Source: Corynespora cassiicola (lineage: Eukaryota; Ascomycota; Dothideomycetes; Pleosporales; Corynesporascaceae). Taken from it: a stretch of DNA of 64,000 nt. The stretch lies in assembly GCA_022059125.1 (NCBI GenBank), contig JAEUWY010000010.1:1-64000 (forward strand), given 5' to 3'. The position numbers and the translations under genes were made by a program. Position 1 is the stretch's first letter, and every line of letters begins with the position of its first letter. Shown piece after piece: positions 31,471-43,288 of the stretch. Below the pieces are notes generated by a model. The model was not told the origin of the DNA. It ran no database searches and saw nothing but the letters and a program-made list of their open reading frames with translations.

Positions 31471-33204
31471 ATGTTGTTTCAATCTGCGCTGGACCATGTA
31501 ACGTACCCGAACCTTCTGGGATTGGGTATCTCCATCGGCCTGGCATATGTCCTCGTGAACGTCATTTATCGCCTCTACTTCCACCCGCTTGCAAAGTTCC
31601 CTGGTCCGTTCTGGGCGAAGATATCGAGCGTCCCCTCTTGGTGGCACACACGTACTTTTGACAGGCACATCTGGTTGTATAGCCTGCAGGAGAAATATGG
31701 TATGTCACAGCAGCTCTGTTTGCGAGGGGCAATACTGATTTGAACGAGGCCCGGAATTTCGCTACAGTCCAGACAGTGTGGTCATCAACACTCCAACTGC
31801 GTTCAAGAGAATCTTTGGTCCCGCTGGGAACGTGAGAAAGGGCAACTACTACCAGGTCTGGCCTCGCAACATCCACACTGTGAATACGTGGAATGCAACG
31901 AGCGTCGAGACTCACGCCCGCAAGCGCCGTGTTTTGAACTACGCATTTTCCGAGAAGGCTTTGAAGTCCGCCGAGGTGTTCATCCACACAAACACCGACA
32001 GGTGGCTTGAACTTCTTGGCCAGTTTGCGGAAAAGGAGGGCGAGTGGTCCAAGTCGCTGAACATGTGTGATTGGATGAACTACCTCGTTTTCGACATACT
32101 CGGAGATTTGTGCTTTGGAAAGTCCTTCGACATGAAAGAGCCTGATAGCAAGCTACGGCACGTCCCTGAGATGATGGTGTCCTTCTTGGAGATTATCCAC
32201 CCGGTAGGTCCATATTCACAGTCGTAGGAAATGGAGATGTTAATCAAGCACAGATTGGATTTTCACCCTTGGGCTCCCTTTGGATCTGGCTGAAGCCTAG
32301 AGGTCTCGATTGGCTGTTGGCGAGGGCTTCGCCTCCACCGGTGCTTGGTTGGCAGAAGTTTGTCGACAAGTGCTTGGCAGACCGGAGCAAGATCGAACAG
32401 GACTTGGTCAGCAACCCCAAGCCTGAATCGGAAGTCAGGAAAGACTTCTTCTACTGGCTTTTCAAGGCCGTGGATCCCGAGACCGGCGAGCGCGGATACG
32501 ACTTGGATGAACTCTTCGGCGAATGCGAACTTTTGACCATTGCCGGCTCCGACACGACCTCGATTGTTCTCTCGGCTGCATTCTTCTACCTCGCGAGGAA
32601 TCCGGAGGTCCAGGGGAAGCTTTCAAGGGAGATTCTCTCGACTTTCTCCAGATTTGAAGATATCCATTCTGGCGAGAAGCTCCAATCCTGCAAATACCTG
32701 ACTGCCTTCCTACAGGAGGCCATGCGCATGACTCCACCAGTCTCCGCCGAACCAAGCCGCGAGGTGCTCCCGGGAGGAACGAAAATCGAAGGCCACTATA
32801 TCCCGGCGGGTTATCATGTGAGCACTGGTCTTTACTGCCTCAGCTATAACCAGGAAGTCTATCCCCAGCCTTTCAAATTCCGTCCGGAGCGCTGGATTGT
32901 ATCGGACGATGAGGAGACTGGGTCGCCAGCCGAGGAGGTTGCACGTGCCGAGAACGGATTCTGTGCCTTCTCTGCCGGGTCCAGAGGCTGTGTGGGGAAG
33001 AACCTGGCGTGGCTCGAGATGAGGATCCTTATTGCAAAGTCGCTGTGGACCTTTGAGGTCAAGGCTGACCCCACGAACAAACTTGGAGGAGGTAACCGCA
33101 ACGGTAAACCAGGAAGACAGGTGGAGGACCAGTACCAGACGTACGAGATGTTTGTGTCGAACAGGAAGGGACCTGTTCTTCAATTGAAGAAGAGAGCGCA
33201 TTAG
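31471..33204 (+). CDS. Cytochrome P450 monooxygenase
   Basis: Three exons: 31471-31699, 31749-32203 and 32254-33204, with introns of 49 and 50 bp. The joined frame is 544 aa. An N-terminal membrane anchor (LGLGISIGLAYVLVNVIYRL) leads to the proline-rich hinge YFHPLAKFPGPF. The C-helix region WPRNIHTVNTWNATSVETHA lacks the classical WxxxR, having HARKRR just after it. The I-helix is LTIAGSDTTSIVLS, the ExxR motif is EAMR, the PERW motif is FRPERW and the heme loop is FSAGSRGCVGKNLA, with the cysteine thiolate. It is an ER-anchored oxidase of the benzoate-hydroxylase/averantin-hydroxylase-like group. The substrate is unknown. No polyketide or peptide synthase lies nearby. Confidence 0.93.
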
Positions 33205-33328
33205 GACACTCGAAGAGTGAATGAACCTGTTTTGGATAAATACCCAATGTTGAGTTTTTTCAATCGATCTTGCCATGCTCGGTTCGCTTTGGAATTAGTT
33301 TAGCGTGATTACTGTGTACTCGAATACA

Positions 33329-34094
33329 TCATTGTTGCCTCTTTGGATCGTGAGCTTGCTGCAAGAAGAATCTGTAAGAGTTATCGACACCGACAGCAAT
33401 CTCATCCATGCGCTGCATGAGATCTCCATGCTCTGGCGATGACCAGTGTTCGACCATCTTCCCCGCCGTGCTCAGGGCGAGCATAGAGAGAAGGATCCTC
33501 GTGTCGCAGCAGAACGCGCGAAACGGCCTCGTATCAATGGACAGGCATACCTTCTTTACTTGATCGATGTGCTGATCTTGATGTGCGTAGAATCCAGGTC
33601 CGAATTTGATGATGCGGAGCAAAAGCTCTTTGAGAAGTGCTGATAGCATGTCGGCAGAGAGGTCTAGTGGTTTTAGTCAAGCAAGCGTAGGCATGCAAAA
33701 AAGACCTACCCTGGTAAGTTGACGGACGTATATTGATTTCTATCCGATCAATCACAGAATCAGAAATGGGTTGAGCGCGTAGCCATGTAACCCAAAGATG
33801 GTCGTTTTGTACGAGAATGTCTAGCGACAAATGCGCAGACAGCCTCAAGGCATTTAGCGCGGCCCGGGTGTCTGCAGAAAACCCCTTGCTTACTAGCAGC
33901 AACGAAGCATGGGGGCATTTTGGCGGCAGACAATTGTTGAAAAGGATATCTCCGCTCTCGTGCGTGTCTTGTGGAGGAAGGATCCAAACTGCTTTGCGGG
34001 TGCTGTAGGGTGGGTTGGAGGAAACAGGAGGAACGTCAAGTACATACTGGAGGCAGAGCTGGCGCAGCTCTGCCGGCAACGACGCCCAGGACAT
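33329..34094 (-). CDS. F-box/2EXR-like protein of unknown function
   Basis: Two exons, 34094-33710 and 33663-33329, with a 46-bp intron, give 239 aa. The N-terminus MSWASLPAELRQLCLQYVLD has the LPxELR start typical of fungal F-box-like and 2EXR-type proteins. The next segment, KCPHASLLLVSKGFSADTRAA, is the usual 'former cadre' pattern of such families. No other domain is seen. In fungi these genes are numerous and fast-evolving. A role as substrate adaptor is only inferred from the family. Confidence 0.65.
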
Positions 34095-34098
34095 GAAA

Positions 34099-34418
34099 GC
34101 TACGTGTGGGTGGAATAAGGGGTGTCGGAGATGGGAGATGGGGAAGAGAGTTAGCGGGGTAGATGGTGGCTGACTTGCCTAAACTTTATTAGCTGCACAA
34201 CTCCTACTATACGACATAAAAAAGCAAACCGAGATGCTGTAGGTCTCGCAGCGTTTTGCAGGGCCTCTTAAAACAAGTTAACTTCCCATACGCACTGGCT
34301 TGGTTTGCAACGACTCGGTAATCTTATTCAGTATGGCTAGTGGCTATCTATTCCTAGAACTCCACCGGTCTTTCTGATGTTCGATGAACTACCGTAATGG
34401 AGAAGAAGCAAACGCTGG
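34099..34418. other. Intergenic, nothing seen
   Basis: Short spacer between the F-box-like gene start and the 3' end of the secreted-protein gene on the same strand. It presumably contains the F-box-like promoter. Confidence 0.5.
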
Positions 34419-34983
34419 TCAGGTGCAGTTTATGTACGTCGAATTACTTATGAAAAGATCGTCCCGTACTTCCCAGTCGTCTAGGGCGCCATGATAATTC
34501 TCCCCGGCACAAGTTTGTGATACTTGTGCTGGGCTTGGATTTCTTTGCGGCTCGGATCGGTCTCGATACTTGAACTCCACTCTGGCATCATGAGGACAGT
34601 CTGCAAAAGGGCCTCCACATGGTCTCTGCTTGCATACGCCATAGGGCCATACAACCTGTTCAGATCCGCAAAGGAAGATAGTATGCCATACGTACTTTTT
34701 GCGGTAATCACCAAGGCCCAAAAGGCTGGACACCTTCTGACTAAGACAGTCAGGATCCCACCCTGCGCCAAAGTCAGCAACGCGATTGCCCAGCTGGGAG
34801 GCGTTCAATCAACGTGCCTTGTTTTATGAGTTCCCATCCGCAGTAAAGGAAGCTTGGTCTGCATGGAACTGGCAGATGATCATTGCGCCCCGCGAGAGTC
34901 TTGTTTTCTGGGGCATATGAACGCCACAGGTGACGAGCGTCTGCGAATATGAGTCCCGCCAGCAAGAGAGGGATGGACTTCAT
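34419..34983 (-). CDS. Small secreted cysteine-rich protein with a candidate GC-AG intron
   Basis: The ATG at 34983 starts a signal peptide (MKSIPLLLAGLIFADA). The first frame carries VPCRPSFLYCGWELIKQG and ends in a stop at 34774. A second frame continues with DPDCLSQK, TIFLCGSEQ and VCKQRPCGGPFADCPH to a stop at 34419. A GC-AG intron (34817-34763, 55 bp, donor CAAG/GCACGT, branch-like GCTGAC, acceptor GCGCAG) joins the two in phase and yields 169 aa. The alternative is a 1-nt frameshift near 34800. YCGW followed later by a cysteine cluster resembles small secreted proteins common in plant-associated ascomycetes. No enzymatic motif is present, and an effector role is speculative. Confidence 0.6.
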
Positions 34984-35228
34984 GGCGAGGTGTCCACGGG
35001 AGGGTTTGCATTGTGATGATGTGTGAAGCAGAGCGGAGCGGAACAAGAAGAAGATAAGGGGTGGGTTCCCGGATAGTAGGAATGGCTGAACATTTATCTG
35101 TATATTTGTAATCTTGACAACAAATGATGCTCCGGGCTGTGCTTCATCGATGACACAGTGATGAGTTGGGACGGAGCAGTTGAAGGTTGGTTCCTCTGCG
35201 TCGGAGATAAGGCGACCCGTCGGACTTG

Positions 35229-36640
35229 ATGGTCTTGGCAGGGCTCACCCATCGCTCGCTGGCCACGGCCCGCGCCAGCACATCTCCAATGCCGTCGCCC
35301 TCATCCACGCTGGTGGCCCCGTCAGCCGCCATCGACCCGCACCGCCTGGCCCCAGATGACGCCTACTACAATGCCTTCAGCTCGGGCAAGAGGAGGGACA
35401 GGGGCCGCAGCTCCAGCCGGCGCCGCAAGGGCCACTACAAGAAGCTGCTCTGGTTCAAGCAGCCCTTCCCGGACAACTACACCGACGAGAAGACGTTTCT
35501 AGACCACCTCCAGCGCAATCCCCGCCTGCAGCCCTATGAGTTCTGGTCGCTCATGGCCGACTCCACCGTCATAGTCCAGCACGTCGCCTCCGTCGCCATC
35601 TTTGCCTGCTCCTTCGTCGCCATTGTCCTCGAGAGGGTCACACCCGTGTCTGTCGTGAGCTGGGCCAGCCTGTGTACCGTCCTGGCATGGGCCTTGTGGG
35701 ACTACTGGATGGGCCAAGAGGAGGCCGAAGCTGCAAAGGCGACAGCCGACAAGGACGCCGACAAGACGCACGACATCACCAAACCCAGCTCTGGTCCATC
35801 TACAAAAGAATCCCAGGGCACAGGAGGGAATCGGTCGGAGACGGGTAGGCAGCAGGCTGGCCATGCGCACAACACGAGCGTCACTTCTGTCACGTCCAAC
35901 GCATCCAACACGTCAAAGACGGGCCATCTCATAGTGGATCCGGCGGCAGTCACGCCAGGATATCGCTCGCCCTACGTGGACCCCACATCTTCGCTTTCGC
36001 CCCGGACACAGCAGCGCCTAGCCACGGCCAAATCGGCCGTGTTGATCTACGCAGCTGTGCTTGGACTAAGCCCCATCCTCAAGTCGCTCACAGTGTCAAC
36101 CACCAGCGACTCCATCTGGGCTCTCAGCACGTGGCTTTTGTTCATGAATGTTGCCTTCTTTGATTACGGAGGAGGGCCAGGCACTCGGTATGTACATGTT
36201 AAGCATGCATTGAAATGGGTCTGGCATTTGCTCACAACATCAGTCTGCCTGCATCCATCTCGACTAACTCCGCCTTGATGGCCTCCACCGTGCTTGCGTC
36301 GCGACTGCCATCTACCACCCATGTCTTCTCGCTGACACTCTTCTCCATCGAGGTGTTTGGCCTCTTTCCCATCTTCCGACGACAGCTTCGAGCCAAGTCG
36401 TGGCGCGGCCACTTTGCCCTCACCATCCTGCTCGTTGTATCTGCCAGCGGCTTCGTATTCATAACTCTTACGGGCGGTGGTCGAGGCGCTTTTACTGCTG
36501 GCGTCATCATAGGAAGCATTGTTACATTCCTCGCCATGGGTATGTGTAGCTGGTGGCTGATCGGATTGCAAAAATATAAAAACGAGATACACGGTCCTTG
36601 GGATCCGGCGAGACCCATTATCCGGCGGCGCTGGGATTGA
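35229..36640 (+). CDS. GPI2: GPI2/PIG-C, subunit of GPI-GlcNAc transferase
   Basis: Two exons, 35229-36187 and 36244-36640, with a 56-bp intron, encode 451 aa. The ATG at 35229 is the first in frame. A low-complexity leader precedes the diagnostic block KKLLWFKQPFPDNYTDEK, then LMADSTVIVQHVASVAIF. Multiple helices follow (SAVLIYAAVLGLSPILKSLT; HFALTILLVVSASGF). The C-terminus KYKNEIHGPWDPARPII is typical. The protein is a membrane subunit of the ER complex that transfers GlcNAc to phosphatidylinositol, the first step of GPI-anchor synthesis, and is normally essential. A Ser/Thr-rich insert at about 170-245 lengthens it relative to yeast Gpi2. Its last 23 bases overlap the 3' end of the convergent neighbour. 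Confidence 0.92.
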
Positions 36641-37676
36641 TATCCTTTGCGGTCGGCTCCGTGACATCCGAGTTGCGGTTGTCATAGGCGAACTTTGTGC
36701 ATGAACCGTTCTCGGGCCACGAGTCTGTATGCTTCTTCCTCATACAAGGCCCAGACCAGTTCTGGTCGACTTTCTGGGTCAGCCATGACGTGGAGACCAC
36801 TTCCAGATACAGCTTCCCGTTCCCTCGGTTCCATCGAATCACCTTTCGGTCATCCTCTGCCGCGACAGTAGTCCACATCCGCTGGACAAGATCGTTGGAA
36901 CCAACATCATCACCGCCTACAAAATGCGCCGGAGACCAGGGCTCTCTTTTCACCATCCCCGATCCTTTACTGGACCCAATCACCACCATCCTCTCCAATC
37001 CTTCAACCTGCAGCAACATGCTCCTAAGCAGGTTCCACAGCTCCGAACGAAACATTGGGGTCGATGGCCAGGACTCAAAGTTGAGACTGAGCGTTTTCAG
37101 GCCTGGTGCATCCATGCGGAGAGAACCCAGAATTTTCCCCCAGGTTCCACCGCCCCAGGCCAAATAGTGGAGCCATTCCCGCCCAATCCCCGGGTGGTCT
37201 GAATGAACTCTTCGCGCATCGATTTCGACGTCTTGGACGTACGCGCTGTGTCCCTCTCCCAGAGACACGAAAAAACATCTCATCCTGTCCACGGTAGTAA
37301 AGCGGAAGGTATTGTGGGCAAATAGTGGACGGCGGTCGGCTTCGTGGTAGACCCTACGGCAGGTTTGGAGCAGTGCCACGCCTAGTTGGGGGACTTGTTC
37401 ATCCTCTGGTTTACGGCAGCCAATGACGGGATCGACTATTGGCCCGCCAGCAGCGAAGCAGAAGCCGTAGATTAGGTGTTGGAGTTCGACTGGAAGACGC
37501 AACAGAGGAGACTGCAGCTGCGCATTTGTCGGCAGCCCGATTGGAACAGAAGGCATGTTTGGATGGACTGGATACGGCGACGAGGAAGATACCGAACGAT
37601 AGCAATCCAAGCGACCTAAATACATTGGCGGCATGGGACAGCCCATCTGGCTGCCATGCAACTTGTTGACATCCAT
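36618..37676 (-). CDS. F-box/2EXR-like protein of unknown function
   Basis: Single exon, 352 aa, starting at the ATG 37676. Near residue 58 it has LLRLPVELQHLIYGFCFA, and then GVALLQTCRRVYHEADRRPL, the paired pattern (LPxELxxxIY ... LLxTCRxxYxEA) of the large fungal family annotated as F-box-like or DUF7730/2EXR. It next has LFAHNTFRFTT, with a leucine/arginine-rich remainder. The function is unknown. The stop lies inside the coding sequence of convergent GPI2, giving a 23-bp antisense overlap. Confidence 0.75.
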   Translation of the reverse strand: MDVNKLHGSQMGCPMPPMYLGRLDCYRSVSSSSPYPVHPNMPSVPIGLPTNAQLQSPLLRLPVELQHLIYGFCFAAGGPIVDPVIGCRKPEDEQVPQLGVALLQTCRRVYHEADRRPLFAHNTFRFTTVDRMRCFFVSLGEGHSAYVQDVEIDARRVHSDHPGIGREWLHYLAWGGGTWGKILGSLRMDAPGLKTLSLNFESWPSTPMFRSELWNLLRSMLLQVEGLERMVVIGSSKGSGMVKREPWSPAHFVGGDDVGSNDLVQRMWTTVAAEDDRKVIRWNRGNGKLYLEVVSTSWLTQKVDQNWSGPCMRKKHTDSWPENGSCTKFAYDNRNSDVTEPTAKDINPSAAG

Positions 37677-38586
37677 CTCTTCAGCTTTCGCTTATCCTGC
37701 GGTCGTGGCGTTTTCTGCTTTGGTCTGGATTGCTCGAGGCCCCAGCTGCAATTGGCAGACAAGTCGAAAATACCCTCATTGCTCCCATGGCGACAATGCT
37801 ACTTATACGCTGAGATAAGACACCTCTGAGAAGAAAAAAATTGCCAGCCTGTTGGAGGCGGTGACGTGCTGCCCGTCGTCTTCCGTTCACCGTCCTTGTC
37901 CGTGCGCACGACTTTCCCCGACAATTTGTGGGCTGCAAGTGTGCCGCCGCCCCAACATGGAGAAGGTCCCATAGACATGCCAGGCCAGCGTTGGAGGTTT
38001 CCAGCCCGGCGCCACACCTGAGAGGGGGGGAGGGGGGGCATGCGATAGGGCACGCGGCATGCGAGGAAACCGGAGGCAGGGGCCGTTCAGGTGATTGGGA
38101 GATGCGAGGCCTGGTCGCCGATATCCTTGCAGACGGTAGGCAGACGCGGGTAATCCGCGGCGTGGGCTGCCTTTGCCGCAAACATGCACCATCTTGCGCA
38201 GAGGACGGCGCTCTTGATCTCCAGCTTCATGGCTTCGAGAAGAATGGGAGAATGGGCATGTCTTCTCCAAGTTATGGCCCCCACAGTACAACGCTTGCGA
38301 CGGCACGGTGGGCCAACCACGGGAGAGCCCCATAAGCGCGGCGTAACCTTGTGTGCGCTCCGGAAGTTACCCGCCATCGCATTTTCTCAGCCTCACGACA
38401 CCCTGCGACGGTTCTGCTGTGCGGGAGGCCGTCGTGTGCGTTCGAACAGCACCCCAACACAGTGTCTTCCCATCAATTCCCGGCCTCTCTTGATCCTGCA
38501 GTGTCTTGCCATTGCTGCGCGCCGGGTGGAATCGCCCCGCCAGCCCCTCTGGTTCCTTTGCAAGCTCAGGGAGCTCGCCAGGAGCT
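37677..38586. other. GC-rich intergenic, annexin upstream region
   Basis: No gene supported. Frames on both strands are long because of base composition. It contains two adjacent runs of seven or more G separated by a single A near 38024-38038, a possible G-quadruplex former, and presumably the annexin promoter. Confidence 0.5.
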
Positions 38587-41075
38587 ATGTCTCTACGGCC
38601 CGACGACAGAAAGGGGCGTTCGCGGTCCAAATCGCCAGGCCGCAGCCGTGACCGCTCGCGCAGTCACGTTCGGGCTCCGTCGCCAGGGCCGCAATATTAC
38701 GAGTATGGCTCAGCTGAGCATGGGTATGAAGGAGCTGCAGCGACCCCGCAGTATGAGGTTAGGCAGCCAGGCTATCCGTATGCGCCGTGAGTCTTATAAG
38801 CACACAATTATTTTCTATCGTCCCAGGCCGCTTGGGATGATAACCTCGAGAACTGCGCTGAAATGGCCGCCAGACCTGCCGGAGAGCCCATAACCATGGG
38901 CGGCTTCACCGACCTACCTCCGGAGCAGCGACCGGGCTACATGCAGCAGGCGCAGGCCGCTGCCTCATACCAATATTCCGCAAGGACAAATCCAACCTCC
39001 CCAACCGGCGTCACGTATGCGCCCGCCGGCGTACAATACACACAGACTGGGGGACAGTACGGATACACCCAGGCCCCCGCCAATCAAGGCGGACCTCCGC
39101 GCAATCCCTCTGGCGCATTCCATTATGCGCAGGCTCCAGAGAAGATCACGTTTACCTCAAAGCCTGTTGTGAACACCACACAACCGCCCAACGTTCGACA
39201 CAGCGCGCAGCCAACGAGTCCGCCTCCTGCTCACCAGCAGTATCCTACGTACACTGCGCAGCCGCAATCCCAACAGCAGCAGCAGCAGCAGCAGCAACAG
39301 CAGTACCCTCCCCCGCCCGCATCGTCAGCTGCGCAAGCTGCATACCCGCCCCCACCAATGGGTCGACACTCCCCACAGCCGGGCCATCACAGGGCAGCAT
39401 CGCATTCTGCAGCTCCTGCGCCGTACGACGGACACAATATTGTTGAAATGGTGCCTCAGGGGGGCGGCAAATTGAATGCGCCTCCATCTCCTGGACTGCG
39501 TCCACACAGCCATTCTGTGAGTGGAGGTCGTCCGGAGGGACTTGGGCTCACACCGCGCATGGACAGGCTCTCTGTGAGCGGAAACAGACCGGACATTCAA
39601 ACGATTGTGCCAGGCGGTATGCCGGGAGGGTTTCCAGGCGGTGGGCTTCCGCCTCCGAGCCCGCTGTTGGAAGCATACCATGGGACCTACCAGTCCATTT
39701 CGCCAATGCCCCAGGCCATGATGCTCGATGATGACTTGGACCATATACCGTCGCTAGATGGCGGCTTATCGCCCCGCGATTCGCGCTCCTCCATCCACAG
39801 CAGTCATCTTCGTGCCCACTCGTCATCTCGTCGATCCCCGAGTCGGGAGCGCCGCTCCAAGCCCAAGGACAAGCTGGCTCTGGAAGCACATGGCCGCACG
39901 CGCGACGACCGTGACCGTGACCGTGATCGTGATCGTGACCGTGACCGAGACCGCGACCGACCCTCGAAAGAAAAGCGCCGGGTAAAGATCTACGACGCCG
40001 AAGAAGATGCCACAGCGCTTGTCGAAGCCATGTCCCACCGCACACCCGACGTCGACCCCCTCATCGATATTCTCCCCGCCCTCACGCACGACCAAATGCT
40101 CGAGCTGCGTGCCGAGTACAAGCGGCATTGCAAAGTGCAGGGCAGAGGTATCAACATCGCCAAACACATCAAGATGAAGACTTCGGGCAATTTTGGCAAG
40201 ATCGCATACGTGACTGCGCTCGGAAAATATGAGTCCGAGGGCTACTGGGCCAACTATTGGTACCAGTCCAACTCTGCGCGCCGTGAGCTTCTCATCGAGG
40301 CCTTGATGGGCCGCTCAAACTTTGAGATTCGCGAGATCAAGGACGCATTCAGGGACAAGCGATATTCCGACAGCCTGACGCGCTGCATGGACAAGGAGCT
40401 CAAGGCCGACAAGTTTCGCAAAGCAATCTTGATGGCGCTTGACGCCGAGCGCCAGGAGGAATCCGACGTTTGGCCCGTCGAGTACCGCAACCGTGACGTC
40501 GACACCCTGTATAAGGCACTGAAGGCACGCGAGGGCGGCGAGAGCGCCATGCTGAGCATCGTCGTGATGCGCAGCGACGCCCATCTCCGCGAAGTGCTGC
40601 GCACGTATGAGCGCAAGTACCAAGGCAGTTTTGCGCGGGACGCCCTGCGCAAAAGCAATAACCTCGTCGTAAGCCCCCCTGACCCAAATCTCCCAACAAT
40701 ATGCCAAGTGCTAATATGTGATGTGGAATGCAGGGCGAGATCATCGCACACATCCTCAACGGCGTCATCAACCGCCCCGCCCGTGACGCCATGCTCCTGC
40801 ACCACGCGCTCATGGACCTCATCGACACGGACACGCCGCCGCGCGGCTCCAGCTCCAAACTTAGCTCCAGCTCCAGCTCCAAGCATGAGCGGCAGCAGCG
40901 CTTCGAGCTGCTCATCTCGCGCCTCGTACGCTTGCATTGGGAGCGCATGCACATGATGCGCGTCAAGACCGAGTACCAGGAAAAGTACGGGCATTTGCTG
41001 GAAGAGGACGTGGAGGAGGCGACAAAGAGCGATTTCAGGGAGTTTTGCCTGGCCTTGTGCCAGACGGGGAGGTAG
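38587..41075 (+). CDS. Fungal annexin with a long disordered N-terminus
   Basis: Exon 1 starts at ATG 38587 (MSLRPDDRKGRSRSKSPGRS). The main exon starts near 38825 and runs to 40668, and the last exon is 40734-41075, after a 65-bp intron. The first junction is unresolved: a GTGAGT donor near 38789 does not keep frame, whereas a weaker GTTAGG donor near 38758 does. The head is rich in Pro, Gln and Ser and contains a polyglutamine run and (Arg-Asp)n repeats. The C-terminal 320 residues are four annexin repeats (ALVEAMSHRTPDVDPLIDIL, YESEGYWANYWYQSN, EIREIKDAFRDKRYSDSL, DTLYKALKAREGGES). Annexins bind acidic phospholipids, classically with calcium. The type II GxGT calcium loops are not evident, so calcium dependence is uncertain. 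A role in secretion or at septa is inferred. Confidence 0.85.
39271..39303. repeat. CAG/CAA run encoding polyglutamine
   Basis: About 11 CAG or CAA codons in a row inside the annexin N-terminal region. Confidence 0.85.
39906..39960. repeat. GACCGT hexamer run encoding (Asp-Arg)n
   Basis: A near-perfect GACCGT/GATCGT repeat inside the annexin gene encodes nine Asp-Arg pairs just before the core domain. Confidence 0.85.
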
Positions 41076-41735
41076 ATTGCTCGGGGAGAAGGGCCGGTAG
41101 GATGTGAGGGGGTTTGTTGGGAGATCGATCTGTGGGGTAATGGGAAGATTGACGAAAGTGATGGGCGTATGTGCGACAATGCGACAATGCGGTGGGTGTG
41201 AAGATCGATGAAGTGAAAAGGCGAAAAGATTGACTTTTGCCGCACTTTGCTCACGCTTGATACCATATGGAAATTCTATTTTGCTTTGGCTACATCCCTG
41301 ACCATTGGCTCCCGTGCGTGGAACGGCCTGGCGATGGCTTTTTTCGAGGTGCACGGTGCGCTTTCGTGTGCTTGTTTGACGTGGAGGTAGGAGTGAGTGT
41401 AGTTCCGTGCGCGTTTTGCCTGGGGCAGGATTTCTCCCTAGGCAGTTAGTCCGCTTGACAGCATGAGACTGTGATGGTGTTGCAGTTTCGTCGTGTTCTG
41501 GTCAGTGTGCGGATCTGAGATTGTCTGGGTCACGGATATTCACTTCACTATGATGTTGGCGTAGGGGGGCCATTGGAGGTTCTGGAAGTCACAGATTGTT
41601 TCTGTACAAGGAATTTGCGAGTGTAAGCCATCACTGCAAGGTCTCTATCGCGTTGAAGACGACACGGCACTGCAATTCCTAGCGCCGCAGGGCAGTATTG
41701 TAGGAGAAAATCATGAGTGAGGCTAGACTCTACAG

Positions 41736-41963
41736 CTATTGTTTATCCAATTGGTCGAGGATGACGTAAGCAGAGAAACCGGTGAATGTAAGAATTGCGA
41801 GTGCAGCAAGGCTACCCTCCACTGCAATTCCTAGCGCATCACAGCAAATATAGCGTCCAAGAAAAGTACTAAAGATAAGCCAGTGCTCCGCATCTAGTGT
41901 TGATACGATTCGCTGGGGACAAATTAAGGTCAGGAGCGAGACCGATGAATATGGGAATTGCAT
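41736..41963 (-). CDS. Weak candidate small hydrophobic protein
   Basis: 75 codons from an ATG at 41963, with a hydrophobic second half (SLAALAILTFTGFSAYVIL). No family recognised. Another frame just upstream (IIGSSALENALTHKGQWGW) looks equally protein-like, so this may be a decayed fragment of a larger gene. Confidence 0.25.
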   Translation of the reverse strand: MQFPYSSVSLLTLICPQRIVSTLDAEHWLIFSTFLGRYICCDALGIAVEGSLAALAILTFTGFSAYVILDQLDKQ

Positions 41964-43288
41964 CCCATCCCCATTGGCCTTTGTGCGTCAGCGCATTCTC
42001 AAGCGCGGAAGATCCAATTATAAGAGATATTTTCACAGTAGTGAGCTTAAATAGGATCGACTCTTTTTGTGGTTCGTTAGGTAGGCGAAGAAGGCAGCAG
42101 GACTGGTGAACCTGAGCCTGGTATTCTAGCTGGCTAGACTCTTTGCTTCACCCTGCCTGCATTTTAAGCCGCAAATTTTGACTCACTGCATTCTATAGCG
42201 CCAGGAAGAAGTTTGTCAAAGCTGAATATACAATCTGACGGAGGATCATTCGTTGTCCACATCAGCTCAACAGCTCTACATCTTGGCCTTAATAATTGAA
42301 TTAAAACATCCACACTTGGTGCAGTAGAGACACAGAATTTTCATCACATCACATACAAGCCAGTAACATAAAATACACCTATGATCGGATCGTTCGTTAA
42401 GTTTTTTGAAGGAAAAATGTCAGCAGCTACGCTGTATTTCGAAATGTGCAAACTTCGCAGGGTACATGCAGTATAGCTGAATACGGTTTTTTTCCTCATT
42501 CTTGAAAATTAAACTTATAGGCTTTCTGGTTTCCGTGGCGCGCAAGCGCAACCTCCACGATTCAGCTTGCTGGACTTAAGGTATAGGTTAGTATGTCTTT
42601 ATTGGCACTCCACATGATCTAGGAATCTAACAGAGTATCAAATAGTGATAAAAATACCTTCTCAATATGAAAATTGTCTTAAACAGTTAGTATCTTCAAC
42701 GGCAGTCTAAGATTTGCGTTGGTTTTTCAAGATGAGCAGTTGGCATAATGATCGTTATGACCGCTACTACTGGAATATCAGAATCTGATATTTCATTTGT
42801 ATGAGACAAATTCGGGTGTTCGTGATCTCTCGAATTTTAGTGGACAAATTATGAGCCGCTTTATCCCAAAAATATGATTTCTTATTCAGTACCAAGAATG
42901 ACTGACTTAGTTTTTGACGCTATAGCTGTGATAATTATGTTGAACAATCACACGTGTCCCGGATAACGAGCATCCGGAACAAAACGTCCGTGAACATGAG
43001 TCTTCCAGAATACTCGACAAGAATTTGCTGCAAAGAATGCGGAGAAATCCTTTCGGCAGTTTGCGGCGATCTTTGGTCTATCAGTGATAGTCCTCAACAT
43101 TTGGACGTTTCGGCGATTTCGCATCGAAGATCATGTTTCTCATGTCCCTTTTCACAGTTTCTCTTTCGTAATCAATCTTGCCCTAAGGGGTATTGACTAT
43201 TTCTTTTTTTTCTGGCTAGAATTTCCCCCAGACTAACAATGCACTGATGGTATCTCGCCTATGATAGTCAAGGCCCATACAACCAAAT

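Noticed and set aside
30134..31546. Several 100-210-codon frames on both strands upstream of the P450
   Set aside because: GC-rich DNA with overlapping frames on both strands, no signal peptide, helix or domain, and no consistent splice pattern.
38020..38040. G runs as degenerate telomere repeats
   Set aside because: The runs lack the TTA spacing. They are simple G-rich sequence.
40254..41354. Minus-strand 366-codon frame across the annexin 3' end
   Set aside because: The annexin repeats on the plus strand are unambiguous. The reverse frame is arginine/serine-rich shadow sequence.
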